A stretch of 23,227 bases of DNA, from assembly GCA_964600865.1 (NCBI GenBank), contig CAZRJP010000011.1, positions 1 to 23,227 of the forward strand, written 5' to 3'. Origin of the DNA: WJLC01 sp964600865 (GTDB lineage: Archaea > Nanobdellota > Nanobdellia > Pacearchaeales > GW2011-AR1). A program made the position numbers and the translations under genes. Shown in pieces: positions 8,088 through 14,487 of the stretch (the first letter of the stretch is position 1; every line of letters starts with the position of its first letter). Under the pieces are notes generated by a model that ran no database searches, was not told the origin of the DNA, and worked only from the letters and a program-made list of their open reading frames with translations.

Positions 8088-8129
8088 CTTTAGAAATTAT
8101 ATTACCTATCTTTAGAGATCATATTACCT
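8086..8129. repeat. Tandem 22-bp duplication joining srp54 stop and sua5 start
   Basis: Two adjoining 22-base copies, 8086-8107 and 8108-8129, differ at only two positions (8095/8117 and 8098/8120). On the minus strand each begins AGGTAATAT and ends CTAAAGAT. The srp54 stop codon lies in the first-transcribed copy, and the sua5 ATG is at the end of the second. The duplication therefore sets the whole spacing between the two genes. Confidence 0.85.
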
Positions 8130-9509
8130 AAATTTTCTTTTTTTAACTTTTCCAAATTTTTTCATTAATTTTTTCATTTGTTTCATATCCATTCCTTTTG
8201 AAGGATCTAAATTTAATGATGCTTGTTCTTTTATTAGTTTAGAAAGCATTTTGTATTGTTTTAATAAGGATTTAATGTCTGTTTTATTCACTCCTGCACC
8301 ATCTGCAACACGAGTTAATCTAGATGGTTCTTTATCAAATAAGTCCGGGTTTTGTTTTTCTTCTTTAGTCATTGATTTTACTATATGTTCCCATTTTGCA
8401 ATTTTATCTTCTTGTTCTTTTAGTTTTTTTTCTGGAATCTTTGCCTTACCTAATCCAGGGACGAGAGATTTTAATTTATCAAAACCCCCTATTTGTGACA
8501 TTGATTTTGATTGTTCTATAACATCTTCTAAAGAGATTTTTCCTTCTTGAAGTTTTTTTTGCATTTCATCTTGTTTCTTCTCTCCTGTAACTGAGTGGAT
8601 TTTTTCAAGGAGTGTTTTCAAATCTCCCATTCCAAGAAGTCTGGATAAGAAACTTTCTGGGTCAAATTGTTCAATATCATTTATTTTTTCTCCTGTAGCA
8701 ATAAAATAAACTCCTGCATCTGCTTCTGCACATGCTGTCAATGCTCCTCCAGCTTTTGCAGTAGAATCCATCCTTGTTATTATAATTCCAGAGATATCTA
8801 ATGCAGATTTGAAATCTTTTGCTTGCTCTTTTGCTGCTTGCCCAATATCAGCAGGCATTACTAGGATTGTTTCAGTTGGTTTTACTGTTTTTCCTATTTT
8901 TTTTATTTCTTTGATTAGTTTTTTATCGAGATTATGTCTTCCTGCAGTATCTATTAAAACCACATCATAATCTTTTAGTTCACCTTTTTTGTGAAATTTT
9001 TTCCATGTTTTTACTGCATTATCTTCTTCCATGTCAACAAATACCTTTAGGTTGTGTTCTTCACCTAATTGAGCTAATTGTTCTTTTGCAGCAGGCCTAT
9101 GAACATCTAATCCCACTAGTGCAACTTTTTTACCTCTTTTAGCATAATAATTTCCTAATTTTGCAATAGTTGTAGATTTACCGGCTCCGTACAGACCCAA
9201 AAGCATTAATCTATTTTGAGAAGTTGATTTTAGTTTCAATTCTTTTTGTTTTCCAAGAATTTTAATTAATTCATCATGAAGAAGTTTAATTAGGTGTTCT
9301 TTTTTCTCTATACCTTTTATTCTTTTATCTTTTGCAGCTTTTTTTATTTTATCGCTTATTTTTTTTACTAATTTAATGTTTACATCTGCCTCAATTAATG
9401 CTCTTTGTAAGTCTCTTACAATTGAATCTACTAGATTTTTATCTAAGAAAATTGCATTTGTTATTTTGTCTGTTGCTTTTTTTAATACTTTTCCTAATTT
9501 TTCTAACAT
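8124..9509 (-). CDS. srp54: Signal recognition particle GTPase SRP54
   Basis: SRP54 binds signal peptides and 7S RNA and targets nascent membrane and secreted proteins to the Sec translocon through FtsY. The helical N domain covers about residues 1-85. In the G domain, G1 is GLYGAGKSTTIAKLG (near 103-117), followed by VDVHRPAAKEQL and DTAGRHNLDKK. The base-recognition motif reads TRMDSTAKAGG, where TKxD is usual. The methionine-rich M domain carries MSQIGGFDKLKSLVPGLGK and the RNA-binding SRLTRVADGAG, corresponding to SRxxRIAxGSG. The length of 461 aa is normal. It is downstream of ftsY by 70 bases on the same strand, a common archaeal pairing. Confidence 0.95.
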   Translation of the reverse strand: MLEKLGKVLKKATDKITNAIFLDKNLVDSIVRDLQRALIEADVNIKLVKKISDKIKKAAKDKRIKGIEKKEHLIKLLHDELIKILGKQKELKLKSTSQNRLMLLGLYGAGKSTTIAKLGNYYAKRGKKVALVGLDVHRPAAKEQLAQLGEEHNLKVFVDMEEDNAVKTWKKFHKKGELKDYDVVLIDTAGRHNLDKKLIKEIKKIGKTVKPTETILVMPADIGQAAKEQAKDFKSALDISGIIITRMDSTAKAGGALTACAEADAGVYFIATGEKINDIEQFDPESFLSRLLGMGDLKTLLEKIHSVTGEKKQDEMQKKLQEGKISLEDVIEQSKSMSQIGGFDKLKSLVPGLGKAKIPEKKLKEQEDKIAKWEHIVKSMTKEEKQNPDLFDKEPSRLTRVADGAGVNKTDIKSLLKQYKMLSKLIKEQASLNLDPSKGMDMKQMKKLMKKFGKVKKRKFR

Positions 9510-9579
9510 TTTGAGTGTAATTGTAATAGTTTTTAGAGGATTAATAAGGTTGTGGTTTTTAGAATTATTTTTTATTTTT

Positions 9580-10725
9580 TTATTCTTTATCTAATCCTAG
9601 TTCCTTGATAAATTCTTTTTTATTAAATGGTTTTATTTTATCATATTCTTGGCCTGTTCCAAGATAAAGTATGGGTTTTTCTGTAACATACCCAACTGAT
9701 AATGCAGTTCCGCCTTTTTCATCAATATCTGCTTTTGTTAAAATTATTCCATCAATTTCTATTGCCCAGTCAAAGCTTTTAACTTGTTCAATCGCATCAT
9801 TTCCTGTTATGGATTCTCCAACAAATATTTTTGTATCTGCATTAGAAACTTTTGCTATTTTTTCAATTTGTTTCATAAGATTTTTTGAGGTGTGCATTCT
9901 TCCTGCAGTATCTATTAATACGGCATCTAAATTATTTTTTTTAGCATATTCTACTGCATCATATGCTACTGCTGCAGGGTCACTTCCATAATCATGATTT
10001 ATAACTTTAACTCCTATTCTGTCTCCATGTTTTTTTATTTGTTCTATACTGGCTGCCCTAAATGTATCCCCTGCTGCAAGAACACAGTTTAAATTTTTAT
10101 CTTTTAGGGATTGAGCTATTTTCGCAATTGTTGTAGTTTTTCCAGTTCCATTAACTCCACAGAATAATATTACATAGGGTTCTTTTTCTTTAGTAGATTT
10201 TTCTTTTATCTTCTCAATTAGATTAAATGGTTTTATTAGTATTTTATTTATTATTTCTTTAAGTGCATCTTTAATTTCATATTCTATTTCTTTTTTTAAT
10301 AATTCTTTTCCTACAATCCTTTCTTTTAATTCTTTGATTATCTTTTCTGCTACTTTCATTGCCACGTTATTTTCTAAAAGTAACATTTCTAATTCATCGG
10401 CATAAACATCAAATTCTTTTTCTGTTATTTCTACTTTATTTATTTTTGATTTTATTTTTTTAAAGAAACCTTTTTTTCCTGGTTTTTGGGATTTTTTTTC
10501 AGTTTCAGGTTTTTTCTTTTCTTTTTTAGATTTTTTCTTGGGCTTTTTTTCTATTTTTAGTTTAGGTTTATCTTTAGACTTCTTTTTTATTTTTTCAAGT
10601 GTTTTTTTCTTTTGTTTTTCAGTTTCCTTTTCTGTTTTGGATTCTTCTGCTTCTTTCTTAGTCTCTTTCTTTTTTGAGATCTTTTTTGTCCAGTTACCTA
10701 TTTTTTCTTTTAATTTATTAAACAT
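9580..10725 (-). CDS. ftsY: Signal recognition particle receptor FtsY
   Basis: FtsY is the membrane-side GTPase that docks the SRP-ribosome complex. Residues 10-100 are almost entirely Lys, Glu, Ser and Thr: a charged low-complexity A region expected to bind membrane lipid head groups. The NG domain begins near residue 100. It shows G1 CGVNGTGKTTTIAKIA (near 188-203), AAGDTFRAASIEQ, LIDTAGRMHTSKNLM and the base-specificity motif ILTKADIDEKGGTALS, and ends with LGTGQEYDKIKPF. Its length (381 aa) and motif set are normal. It is the first gene of the ftsY-srp54-sua5-bud32 run; a TATA-like stretch lies 16-25 bases upstream at 10741-10750. Confidence 0.95.
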   Translation of the reverse strand: MFNKLKEKIGNWTKKISKKKETKKEAEESKTEKETEKQKKKTLEKIKKKSKDKPKLKIEKKPKKKSKKEKKKPETEKKSQKPGKKGFFKKIKSKINKVEITEKEFDVYADELEMLLLENNVAMKVAEKIIKELKERIVGKELLKKEIEYEIKDALKEIINKILIKPFNLIEKIKEKSTKEKEPYVILFCGVNGTGKTTTIAKIAQSLKDKNLNCVLAAGDTFRAASIEQIKKHGDRIGVKVINHDYGSDPAAVAYDAVEYAKKNNLDAVLIDTAGRMHTSKNLMKQIEKIAKVSNADTKIFVGESITGNDAIEQVKSFDWAIEIDGIILTKADIDEKGGTALSVGYVTEKPILYLGTGQEYDKIKPFNKKEFIKELGLDKE

Positions 10726-10830
10726 TTTTTTGTTACCTGTTGATATAAAAAGAGTAGATTAATTTATAATTTTAACTATTAGATATTCAAGCATAGTAAT
10801 CATTAAAAATTACTTGTTCTTTATTTTTCT

Positions 10831-11385
10831 ATGATAACTTACAATGACATTTATGAGGCAGCAAGAAAGGAGAGGTATTCTGAAAAGTTACAGTCTGTAT
10901 CAAAGAATTTTATATCAGATGTTGCAGAGTATCTTAAGGAGAAAAAGCAGATTACTTCTAAAAAAGAAGATATTTTTTCTGATGATATTGTTAAAAATAA
11001 AAAGCAATTAGAGAATGCAATAACCTTATTTAAAGAATTGATGTTAAGAAGAAGAAAGAAAATCTTAAATTTGGTTTTAATTGCTGCAGAAACAGGTATT
11101 TCAAGAAAGGATTTTGAAAATATGTTAGATATTGAAAAAGAGCTTTTTGAGGCTTTTATGAATAGTATTGATTCAGTTGATAAGAGGATTAATGAATTAT
11201 TAGAGGGTAAGGAAAAAGAAGAGAAAGATAATGAATTAATTGTTTTTAAGGAAGATATTGATGAATTTTTAGGTCCTGAAGGGAATAAAATTGGCCCTTT
11301 TGCCAAGGGACAAGTGGCAAATTTACCTACAAAAATAGCTAAGATTTTAATTGATGATAAAAAAGCAGATTTAGCATTAGAGTAA
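10831..11385 (+). CDS. gins51: Replication factor GINS subunit Gins51
   Basis: GINS joins MCM and the RecJ/GAN protein in the archaeal replicative helicase complex. The N-terminal A domain is helical and contains LMLRRRKKILNLVLIAAETG near residues 70-90, the most recognisable GINS stretch. After an acidic linker, a small C-terminal B domain reads EFLGPEGNKIGPFAKGQVAN followed by LPTKIAKILIDDKKAD. The A-then-B order marks the Sld5/Psf1-like paralogue (Gins51) rather than Gins23. At 184 aa the length is normal. It is transcribed divergently from ftsY and stands alone. Its likely binding partner, the GAN-type nuclease, is at 3684-5018. Confidence 0.85.
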   Translation: MITYNDIYEAARKERYSEKLQSVSKNFISDVAEYLKEKKQITSKKEDIFSDDIVKNKKQLENAITLFKELMLRRRKKILNLVLIAAETGISRKDFENMLDIEKELFEAFMNSIDSVDKRINELLEGKEKEEKDNELIVFKEDIDEFLGPEGNKIGPFAKGQVANLPTKIAKILIDDKKADLALE

Positions 11386-11393
11386 TAATTCTA

Positions 11394-11413
11394 TTTTGAA
11401 TAAATATTCAAAA
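11394..11413. promoter_or_regulatory. Operator-like inverted repeat 1 (ArsR/SmtB pattern)
   Basis: TTTTGAATA-AA-TATTCAAAA is a perfect 20-base inverted repeat. Its core TGAA-N6-TTCA matches the known ArsR/SmtB-family operator consensus. It lies just upstream of the TATA-like stretch (TTTAAAAAGTATA, 11420-11432) of the DUF5320 gene. Assignment to that regulator family is inference from the pattern; no ArsR gene is in the window. Confidence 0.6.
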
Positions 11414-11434
11414 CCAAACATTTAAAAAGTATAG

Positions 11435-11448
11435 TGAATATGTATTCA
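11435..11448. promoter_or_regulatory. Operator-like inverted repeat 2 (ArsR/SmtB pattern)
   Basis: TGAATA-TG-TATTCA repeats the half-site of the element at 11394-11413, with its centre 38 bases further on. It lies just downstream of the TATA-like stretch, where the transcription start is expected. Two identical half-site pairs flanking one promoter suggest repression by an oligomeric regulator. Confidence 0.6.
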
Positions 11449-11481
11449 TAACTAAATTAAACAACAATGGAGGAAAATAAA

Positions 11482-11808
11482 ATGCCAAGTGGAGACAGAA
11501 CAGGACCTTTAGGACAAGGACCTATGACAGGAAGAAGAATGGGTTTTTGTGCTGGATTTAATAATCCGGGGTTTATGAATTCTGGTTTTGGTAGAGGTTT
11601 TGGTAGAGGCTCTGGTAGGGGCTTTGGTAGAGGAAGAGGCCCTAGAAATGCTTTTGTATCTCAAGCACAAGCAATGCCAATGCAAGTTGCACAACCAGTG
11701 CAAACAATTACTGAATCTCAGGAAAAGGAACTATTAGAAGCAGATCTTAAAGACCTAAAGGCTGAAATGAAAGAAATAGAGAAAAGATTAAAAGAGTTGA
11801 ACGCTTAA
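11482..11808 (+). CDS. DUF5320 family protein with Gly/Arg-rich segment
   Basis: The N-terminus MPSGDRTGPLGQGPMTGRRM with CAGFNNPGFMN is the signature of DUF5320 proteins, which are found beside NifX-like and Mrp-type genes in anaerobic prokaryotes; their function is not established. A Gly/Phe/Arg repeat (GRGFGRGSGRGFGRGRG) follows, and the C-terminal 40 residues are a charged coiled coil. I chose the ATG at 11482 rather than the one at 11467. GGAGG at 11469-11473, inside the longer form, is a ribosome-binding site correctly spaced for 11482, and family members begin Met-Pro. The predicted protein is 108 aa. It is first in the module running to 13864 and lies under the two operator-like repeats. 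Confidence 0.85.
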   Translation: MPSGDRTGPLGQGPMTGRRMGFCAGFNNPGFMNSGFGRGFGRGSGRGFGRGRGPRNAFVSQAQAMPMQVAQPVQTITESQEKELLEADLKDLKAEMKEIEKRLKELNA

Positions 11809-11816
11809 ATTTGTAT

Positions 11817-11850
11817 AAGAGAGATAGTTCAGCTCTTTTGTTTTTTTTAT
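11817..11850 (+). terminator. Hairpin plus T-run after the DUF5320 gene
   Basis: The stem AAGAG/CTCTT (11817-11821 with 11833-11837) closes an 11-base loop and is followed by a T-rich run with eight consecutive T at 11841-11848. It sits between the DUF5320 and DUF134 genes, so it may reduce transcription of the downstream genes. The stem is short, and archaea can terminate on T-runs alone. Confidence 0.45.
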
Positions 11851-11864
11851 TTTATTAAAACAAA

Positions 11865-12380
11865 ATGCCTAGACCAAGAATAAGAAGAAGAGTAAGATTT
11901 ATGCCAGAAGTGAATTATTTTAAGCCAGCTGGAGTACCAATGGTTAATTTAAAGGAATCTGTTTTAACAGTAAGTGAGTATGAGGCAATTAGATTAATTG
12001 ATTCTAATAGTGTTTCTCAAAAAAAGGCAGGAAAAAAAATGAAAATTTCTCAACCAACTCTTTCAAGATTATTAAAGAGTGCTAGAAAAAAGTTATCTGA
12101 TGCAATTGTTAATGGTAAGGCAATAAAAATAAAAGGAGGTAGTTATAGAATGGCACAACCAAAAGGAAAAGGACTAGGACCTGGAAAAGGAGCAGGAAAA
12201 GGCCTTAGAAGAAGAGCACCTTCTACTGGTGGTAGAGGGAGACAAGGCGGAATTGCTGCTGGTCCAGGTGGAAAATGTAAGTGTCCTAAATGCGGTTATA
12301 AAAAACCACAAGTAAGAGGACAACCATGTATAAAACAAAAATGTCCTGAATGTGGAACTCAATTAGTAAGAGCACAATAA
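11865..12380 (+). CDS. DUF134 family DNA-binding protein with C-terminal zinc ribbon
   Basis: The first 100 residues match DUF134: MPRPRIRRRV, FMPEVNYFKPAGVP, then a sigma-70 region 4-like helix-turn-helix seen in LTVSEYEAIRLID and GKKMKISQPTLSRLLKSARK. A Gly/Lys/Arg-rich linker leads to a six-cysteine tail, KCKCPKCGYKKP then GQPCIKQKCPECGTQLVR, which should bind zinc or another metal. Proteins of this type sit beside NifX-like domains and permeases in many anaerobes and are predicted regulators, with no settled function. A metal-sensing tail fused to a DNA-binding domain fits control of this module, but that is inference. It has a start codon 56 bases after the DUF5320 stop, beyond a possible terminator. 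Confidence 0.85.
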   Translation: MPRPRIRRRVRFMPEVNYFKPAGVPMVNLKESVLTVSEYEAIRLIDSNSVSQKKAGKKMKISQPTLSRLLKSARKKLSDAIVNGKAIKIKGGSYRMAQPKGKGLGPGKGAGKGLRRRAPSTGGRGRQGGIAAGPGGKCKCPKCGYKKPQVRGQPCIKQKCPECGTQLVRAQ

Positions 12381-12398
12381 AATATAGGATAAATTAAA

Positions 12399-12827
12399 GT
12401 GAAAGAAGAATTAAATTTTAGAGAGTCAATTGTAAAGGCAGGAAAAATGTTTTGGAAGGTTTTTCCATTAATATTAGGAACAATACTTTTAGTTAGTTTA
12501 ATGATAACAGTTATACCTCGTGCATTTTATCTTACGGTTTTTCAAGATAGTGCACTTTTAGATCCAATTATAGGAAGTAGTATTGGAAGTGTTTCTGCAG
12601 GAAATCCTCTTGTTAGTTATATAATTGGAGGAGAATTATTAAAACAAGGAATTAGTTTAATTGCGGTCACGGCTTTTATTGTTGCATGGGTAACTGTAGG
12701 TTTTGTTCAAATCCCTGCAGAGTCAATGATATTAGGAAAGGATTTTGCTATAATTAGAAATCTTTTGTCATTTATATTTGCAATTATTGTTGCATTAATA
12801 ACAGTAACTATTATGGGGGCCATTTAA
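12399..12827 (+). CDS. Half-size permease, YraQ/COG0701-like (first half)
   Basis: This is a 142-aa membrane protein with about four hydrophobic helices, starting at GTG (12399). The middle motif GSSIGSVSAGNPLVSYIIGG, with GFVQIPAESMILGKDFAIIRN, resembles the N-type half of the COG0701 (DUF318) permease family, which includes full-length putative transporters of unknown or arsenic-related substrate. Here the family is split over two adjacent genes. The spacing to the next gene is one base, so the two halves should be made together. The substrate is unknown. Confidence 0.7.
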   Translation: MKEELNFRESIVKAGKMFWKVFPLILGTILLVSLMITVIPRAFYLTVFQDSALLDPIIGSSIGSVSAGNPLVSYIIGGELLKQGISLIAVTAFIVAWVTVGFVQIPAESMILGKDFAIIRNLLSFIFAIIVALITVTIMGAI

Positions 12828-12828
12828 T

Positions 12829-13344
12829 ATGAAAAATAAATTTTTAGATTATTTATCTTCAATTTCAAATTCATGGTATTTTTTAATTTCAGTATTATTT
12901 GCATATGTGATTTTATTTTTTTTTAGTGGATCTTTGTTTTATTCTAGTTTGTCTTTTTTTAAGAATATTCTTGTGAAAATAATTCCAATTTTCTTTTTTG
13001 TTTTTAGTTTAATGATTTTAACTAATTATTTTATTACTCCAAAATTTGTTTTAAAACACACAAGGGAGAAGGGAGTAAAAAAATGGTTTTTTATTATTAT
13101 AGGAGGAATTTTATCTACAGGTCCGATTTATATGTGGTATCCTCTTTTAGCAGATTTAAAGCAAAAGGGATTAAGTGATGGATTAATTGCATGTTTTTTA
13201 TATAATAGGGCAATTAAATTGCCTTTAGTACCATTAATTGTATTATATTTTGGATGGAGTTATGTTTTTATTTTGCTTTTTGTAATGGTTTTAGTATCTA
13301 TTTTCCAAGGAATTTTTGTTGATAAATTAATAAGCTTAAAATGA
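12829..13344 (+). CDS. Half-size permease, YraQ/COG0701-like (second half)
   Basis: This is a 171-aa membrane protein with about five hydrophobic segments. The segment IIIGGILSTGPIYMWYPLLA followed by ALIACFLYNRAIKLPLVPL-like sequence (here GLIACFLYNRAIKLPLVPL) is the permease signature that complements the upstream half. The NRAIK segment, a conserved charged stretch within the membrane domain, is a likely functional site. The stop overlaps the next start as ATGA (13341-13344). It probably forms a heterodimeric transporter with the 12399 product; the substrate is unknown. Confidence 0.7.
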   Translation: MKNKFLDYLSSISNSWYFLISVLFAYVILFFFSGSLFYSSLSFFKNILVKIIPIFFFVFSLMILTNYFITPKFVLKHTREKGVKKWFFIIIGGILSTGPIYMWYPLLADLKQKGLSDGLIACFLYNRAIKLPLVPLIVLYFGWSYVFILLFVMVLVSIFQGIFVDKLISLK

Positions 13345-13649
13345 AAAATAAAAAAATTGCTATAGCATCTAAGGAGAAATCAAAAGAGTCAGAGATAAGT
13401 TTTAGAGGAGGAAGAGCTCCATATTACCTTGTTTTTGAGGGAGAAGAACTTATTGAAACTGTGAAAAACCCTTTTGCTGTTGGCGGAGGAGGAGCAGGTT
13501 TTTCAGTGGCACATATGTTAGCAGATAAGAATGTTGATTTAGTTGTTGCAGGAAAAATTGGTTCTAATATGGAAACAGCATTAAAGGAAAAAGAAATTGA
13601 TTTTAAAGAGATGACCGGAAAGGCCTTGAAAGTTTTGAATAAAATTTAA
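13341..13649 (+). CDS. NifX/NifB-like (dinitrogenase Fe-Mo cofactor) domain protein
   Basis: This 102-aa single-domain protein belongs to the dinitrogenase iron-molybdenum cofactor family. FRGGRAPYYLVFEGEEL corresponds to the FGRAPYFLI-type segment. Also typical are NPFAVGGGGAGFSVAHMLADK and VVAGKIGSNMETALKEKEI. In diazotrophs relatives bind Fe-S or Fe-Mo cluster precursors. No nitrogenase gene is visible here, so a general metal-cluster-binding role is more likely. The gene overlaps the upstream permease by four bases (ATGA) and belongs to the DUF5320-DUF134-permease module. Confidence 0.87.
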   Translation: MKNKKIAIASKEKSKESEISFRGGRAPYYLVFEGEELIETVKNPFAVGGGGAGFSVAHMLADKNVDLVVAGKIGSNMETALKEKEIDFKEMTGKALKVLNKI

Positions 13650-13699
13650 TTATATTTTAAATAAGGTATGTTTATTAAGGAGATAATCTTCTTTTTATT

Positions 13700-13864
13700 A
13701 TGAGTTTGAGTAAATTTATTTCAGGAATTTTAATTATGGTTTTTGGAGGAACTCTTATTTATTTTAATAATATAATTTTTGGAACAGTTTGTATTATATT
13801 GGGATGGATAATTTTATTTAATAGAAAAGAGGATAAAATAGAAAAAATTAAATATTCTAATTAA
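13700..13864 (+). CDS. Small two-helix membrane protein (54 aa)
   Basis: The sequence MSLSKFISGILIMVFGGTLI, then YFNNIIFGTVCIILGWIILF, is two hydrophobic segments joined by a short turn. It is followed by a charged tail, NRKEDKIEKIKYSN. I do not recognise a family. The start is fixed by the open frame; AAGGAG at 13677-13682 lies further upstream than usual. An 11-codon mini-frame (13668-13703) ends with TGA overlapping this ATG, so the ribosome-binding site may serve that short leader first. The gene comes 50 bases after the NifX-like gene and 12 bases before the YbjQ gene, and is probably co-transcribed with them. Confidence 0.6.
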   Translation: MSLSKFISGILIMVFGGTLIYFNNIIFGTVCIILGWIILFNRKEDKIEKIKYSN

Positions 13865-13876
13865 ATAAATATTATA

Positions 13877-14221
13877 ATGGCAAAGAAAAAATCTCAAAAT
13901 AATAAAATAATCATTACAACAGGAAATGAAATTCAAGGTAAAAAGGTTGATAAAATTTTAGGTGTTGTTAGAGGGAATACTGTTAGGGCCAGAAATTTTG
14001 GAAGAGATATTTTTGCAGGATTAAAAAATCTTATTGGTGGAGAAATAAAAACTTACTCAGAGATGACATCTCATTCAAGAGATGAGGCATTTAATAGAAT
14101 GGTTAACCAGGCAATTGATATGAATGCAGACGCAATTATTGGAATGAAATTTATGACTTCTATGGTGATGACAGGTGCATCTGAAATGCTTGCATATGGC
14201 ACTGCCGTTAAATTAAAATAA
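13877..14221 (+). CDS. YbjQ/DUF74 family protein
   Basis: The 114-aa protein matches the YbjQ (COG0393) family throughout. IIITTGNEIQGKKVDKILGV and VRGNTVRARNFGRDIFAGLK start the domain. ETKTYSEM-type sequence (here EIKTYSEMTSHSRDEAFNRM), ADAIIGMKFMTS and the ending YGTAVKLK complete it. Family members form pentameric, shallow-funnel structures and have been suggested to bind heavy metals, without proof. The last nine codons, together with the following 3' sequence, are copied 93 bases downstream. A hairpin stem (GCATATGGC at 14192-14200 with GCCATATGC at 14223-14231) spans the stop codon. Confidence 0.88.
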   Translation: MAKKKSQNNKIIITTGNEIQGKKVDKILGVVRGNTVRARNFGRDIFAGLKNLIGGEIKTYSEMTSHSRDEAFNRMVNQAIDMNADAIIGMKFMTSMVMTGASEMLAYGTAVKLK

Positions 14222-14338
14222 AGCCATATGCAACTCCAGAAAATTAAAAATTTTCTGTCTCTTCGCTTTAGGTATAAAGCTTCAGACTATGGCACTGCCG
14301 TTAAATTAAAATAAAGCCATATGCAACTCCAGAAAATT
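14195..14338. repeat. 51-bp direct repeat pair (3' end of YbjQ gene and hairpin)
   Basis: Bases 14195-14245 and 14288-14338 are identical over 51 bases, a 93-base period. The first copy contains the last nine codons of the YbjQ gene with its stop, plus the start of a hairpin. The second copy has no matching upstream coding sequence, so it is a non-coding duplicate. The intervening 42 bases show only weak similarity to the gene. Confidence 0.95.
14237..14257. terminator. Hairpin after the YbjQ gene (first copy)
   Basis: CAGAAAATT-AAA-AATTTTCTG is a perfect 9-bp stem with a 3-base loop, 15 bases after the stop codon. It is followed by a pyrimidine-rich stretch rather than a clean T-run, so it may act as a terminator or as an RNA-stabilising 3' hairpin. 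Confidence 0.5.
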
Positions 14339-14355
14339 TTTAATTTTTCTGTTTT
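14330..14355. terminator. Hairpin plus T-run in the second repeat copy
   Basis: The stem CAGAAAA/TTTTCTG (14330-14336 with 14345-14351) is followed by TTTT. It lies between the plus-strand module and the converging tRNA-Thr gene, a suitable place for a terminator. It is the duplicated counterpart of the hairpin at 14237-14257, with a changed loop. Confidence 0.5.
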
Positions 14356-14368
14356 ATTAAAATAAGAA

Positions 14369-14440
14369 AGCCTGTAGAGGGATTCGAACCCCCGGCCTAT
14401 TCCTTACAAGGGAACCGCTCTACCACTGAGCTATACAGGC
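14369..14440 (-). tRNA. tRNA-Thr (anticodon UGU)
   Basis: On the minus strand the acceptor GCCTGTA pairs with TACAGGC. The D arm is GCTC-AGTGGTA-GAGC, the anticodon stem GTTCC/GGAAT with loop CTTGTAA, and the T arm GGGGG-TTCGAAT-CCCTC. The anticodon TGT gives threonine. The discriminator is T, as in archaeal tRNA-Thr, and CCA is not encoded. A TATA-like CTTTTAAAC lies about 26-34 bases upstream. As an ANN-decoding tRNA it is a substrate class for the t6A pathway encoded by sua5 and bud32 here. Confidence 0.95.
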
Positions 14441-14487
14441 AGGTTATAATAATTATAAGAATATAGTTTAAAAGATTTGTTCTTTAT

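Noticed and set aside
11584..11645. Short tandem DNA repeat in the DUF5320 gene
   Set aside because: It reflects the Gly/Phe/Arg codon pattern of the protein's low-complexity segment and not an independent repeat element.
13668..13703. 11-codon frame with AAGGAG inside, overlapping the start of the 54-aa gene
   Set aside because: Too short to call as a gene; noted only as a possible leader in the entry for the 54-aa protein.
14195..14369. Possible integration (att) site, because a direct repeat lies beside the 3' end of a tRNA gene
   Set aside because: The repeated sequence derives from the YbjQ gene end and not from the tRNA-Thr 3' end, and there is no integrase or mobile cargo between the copies.
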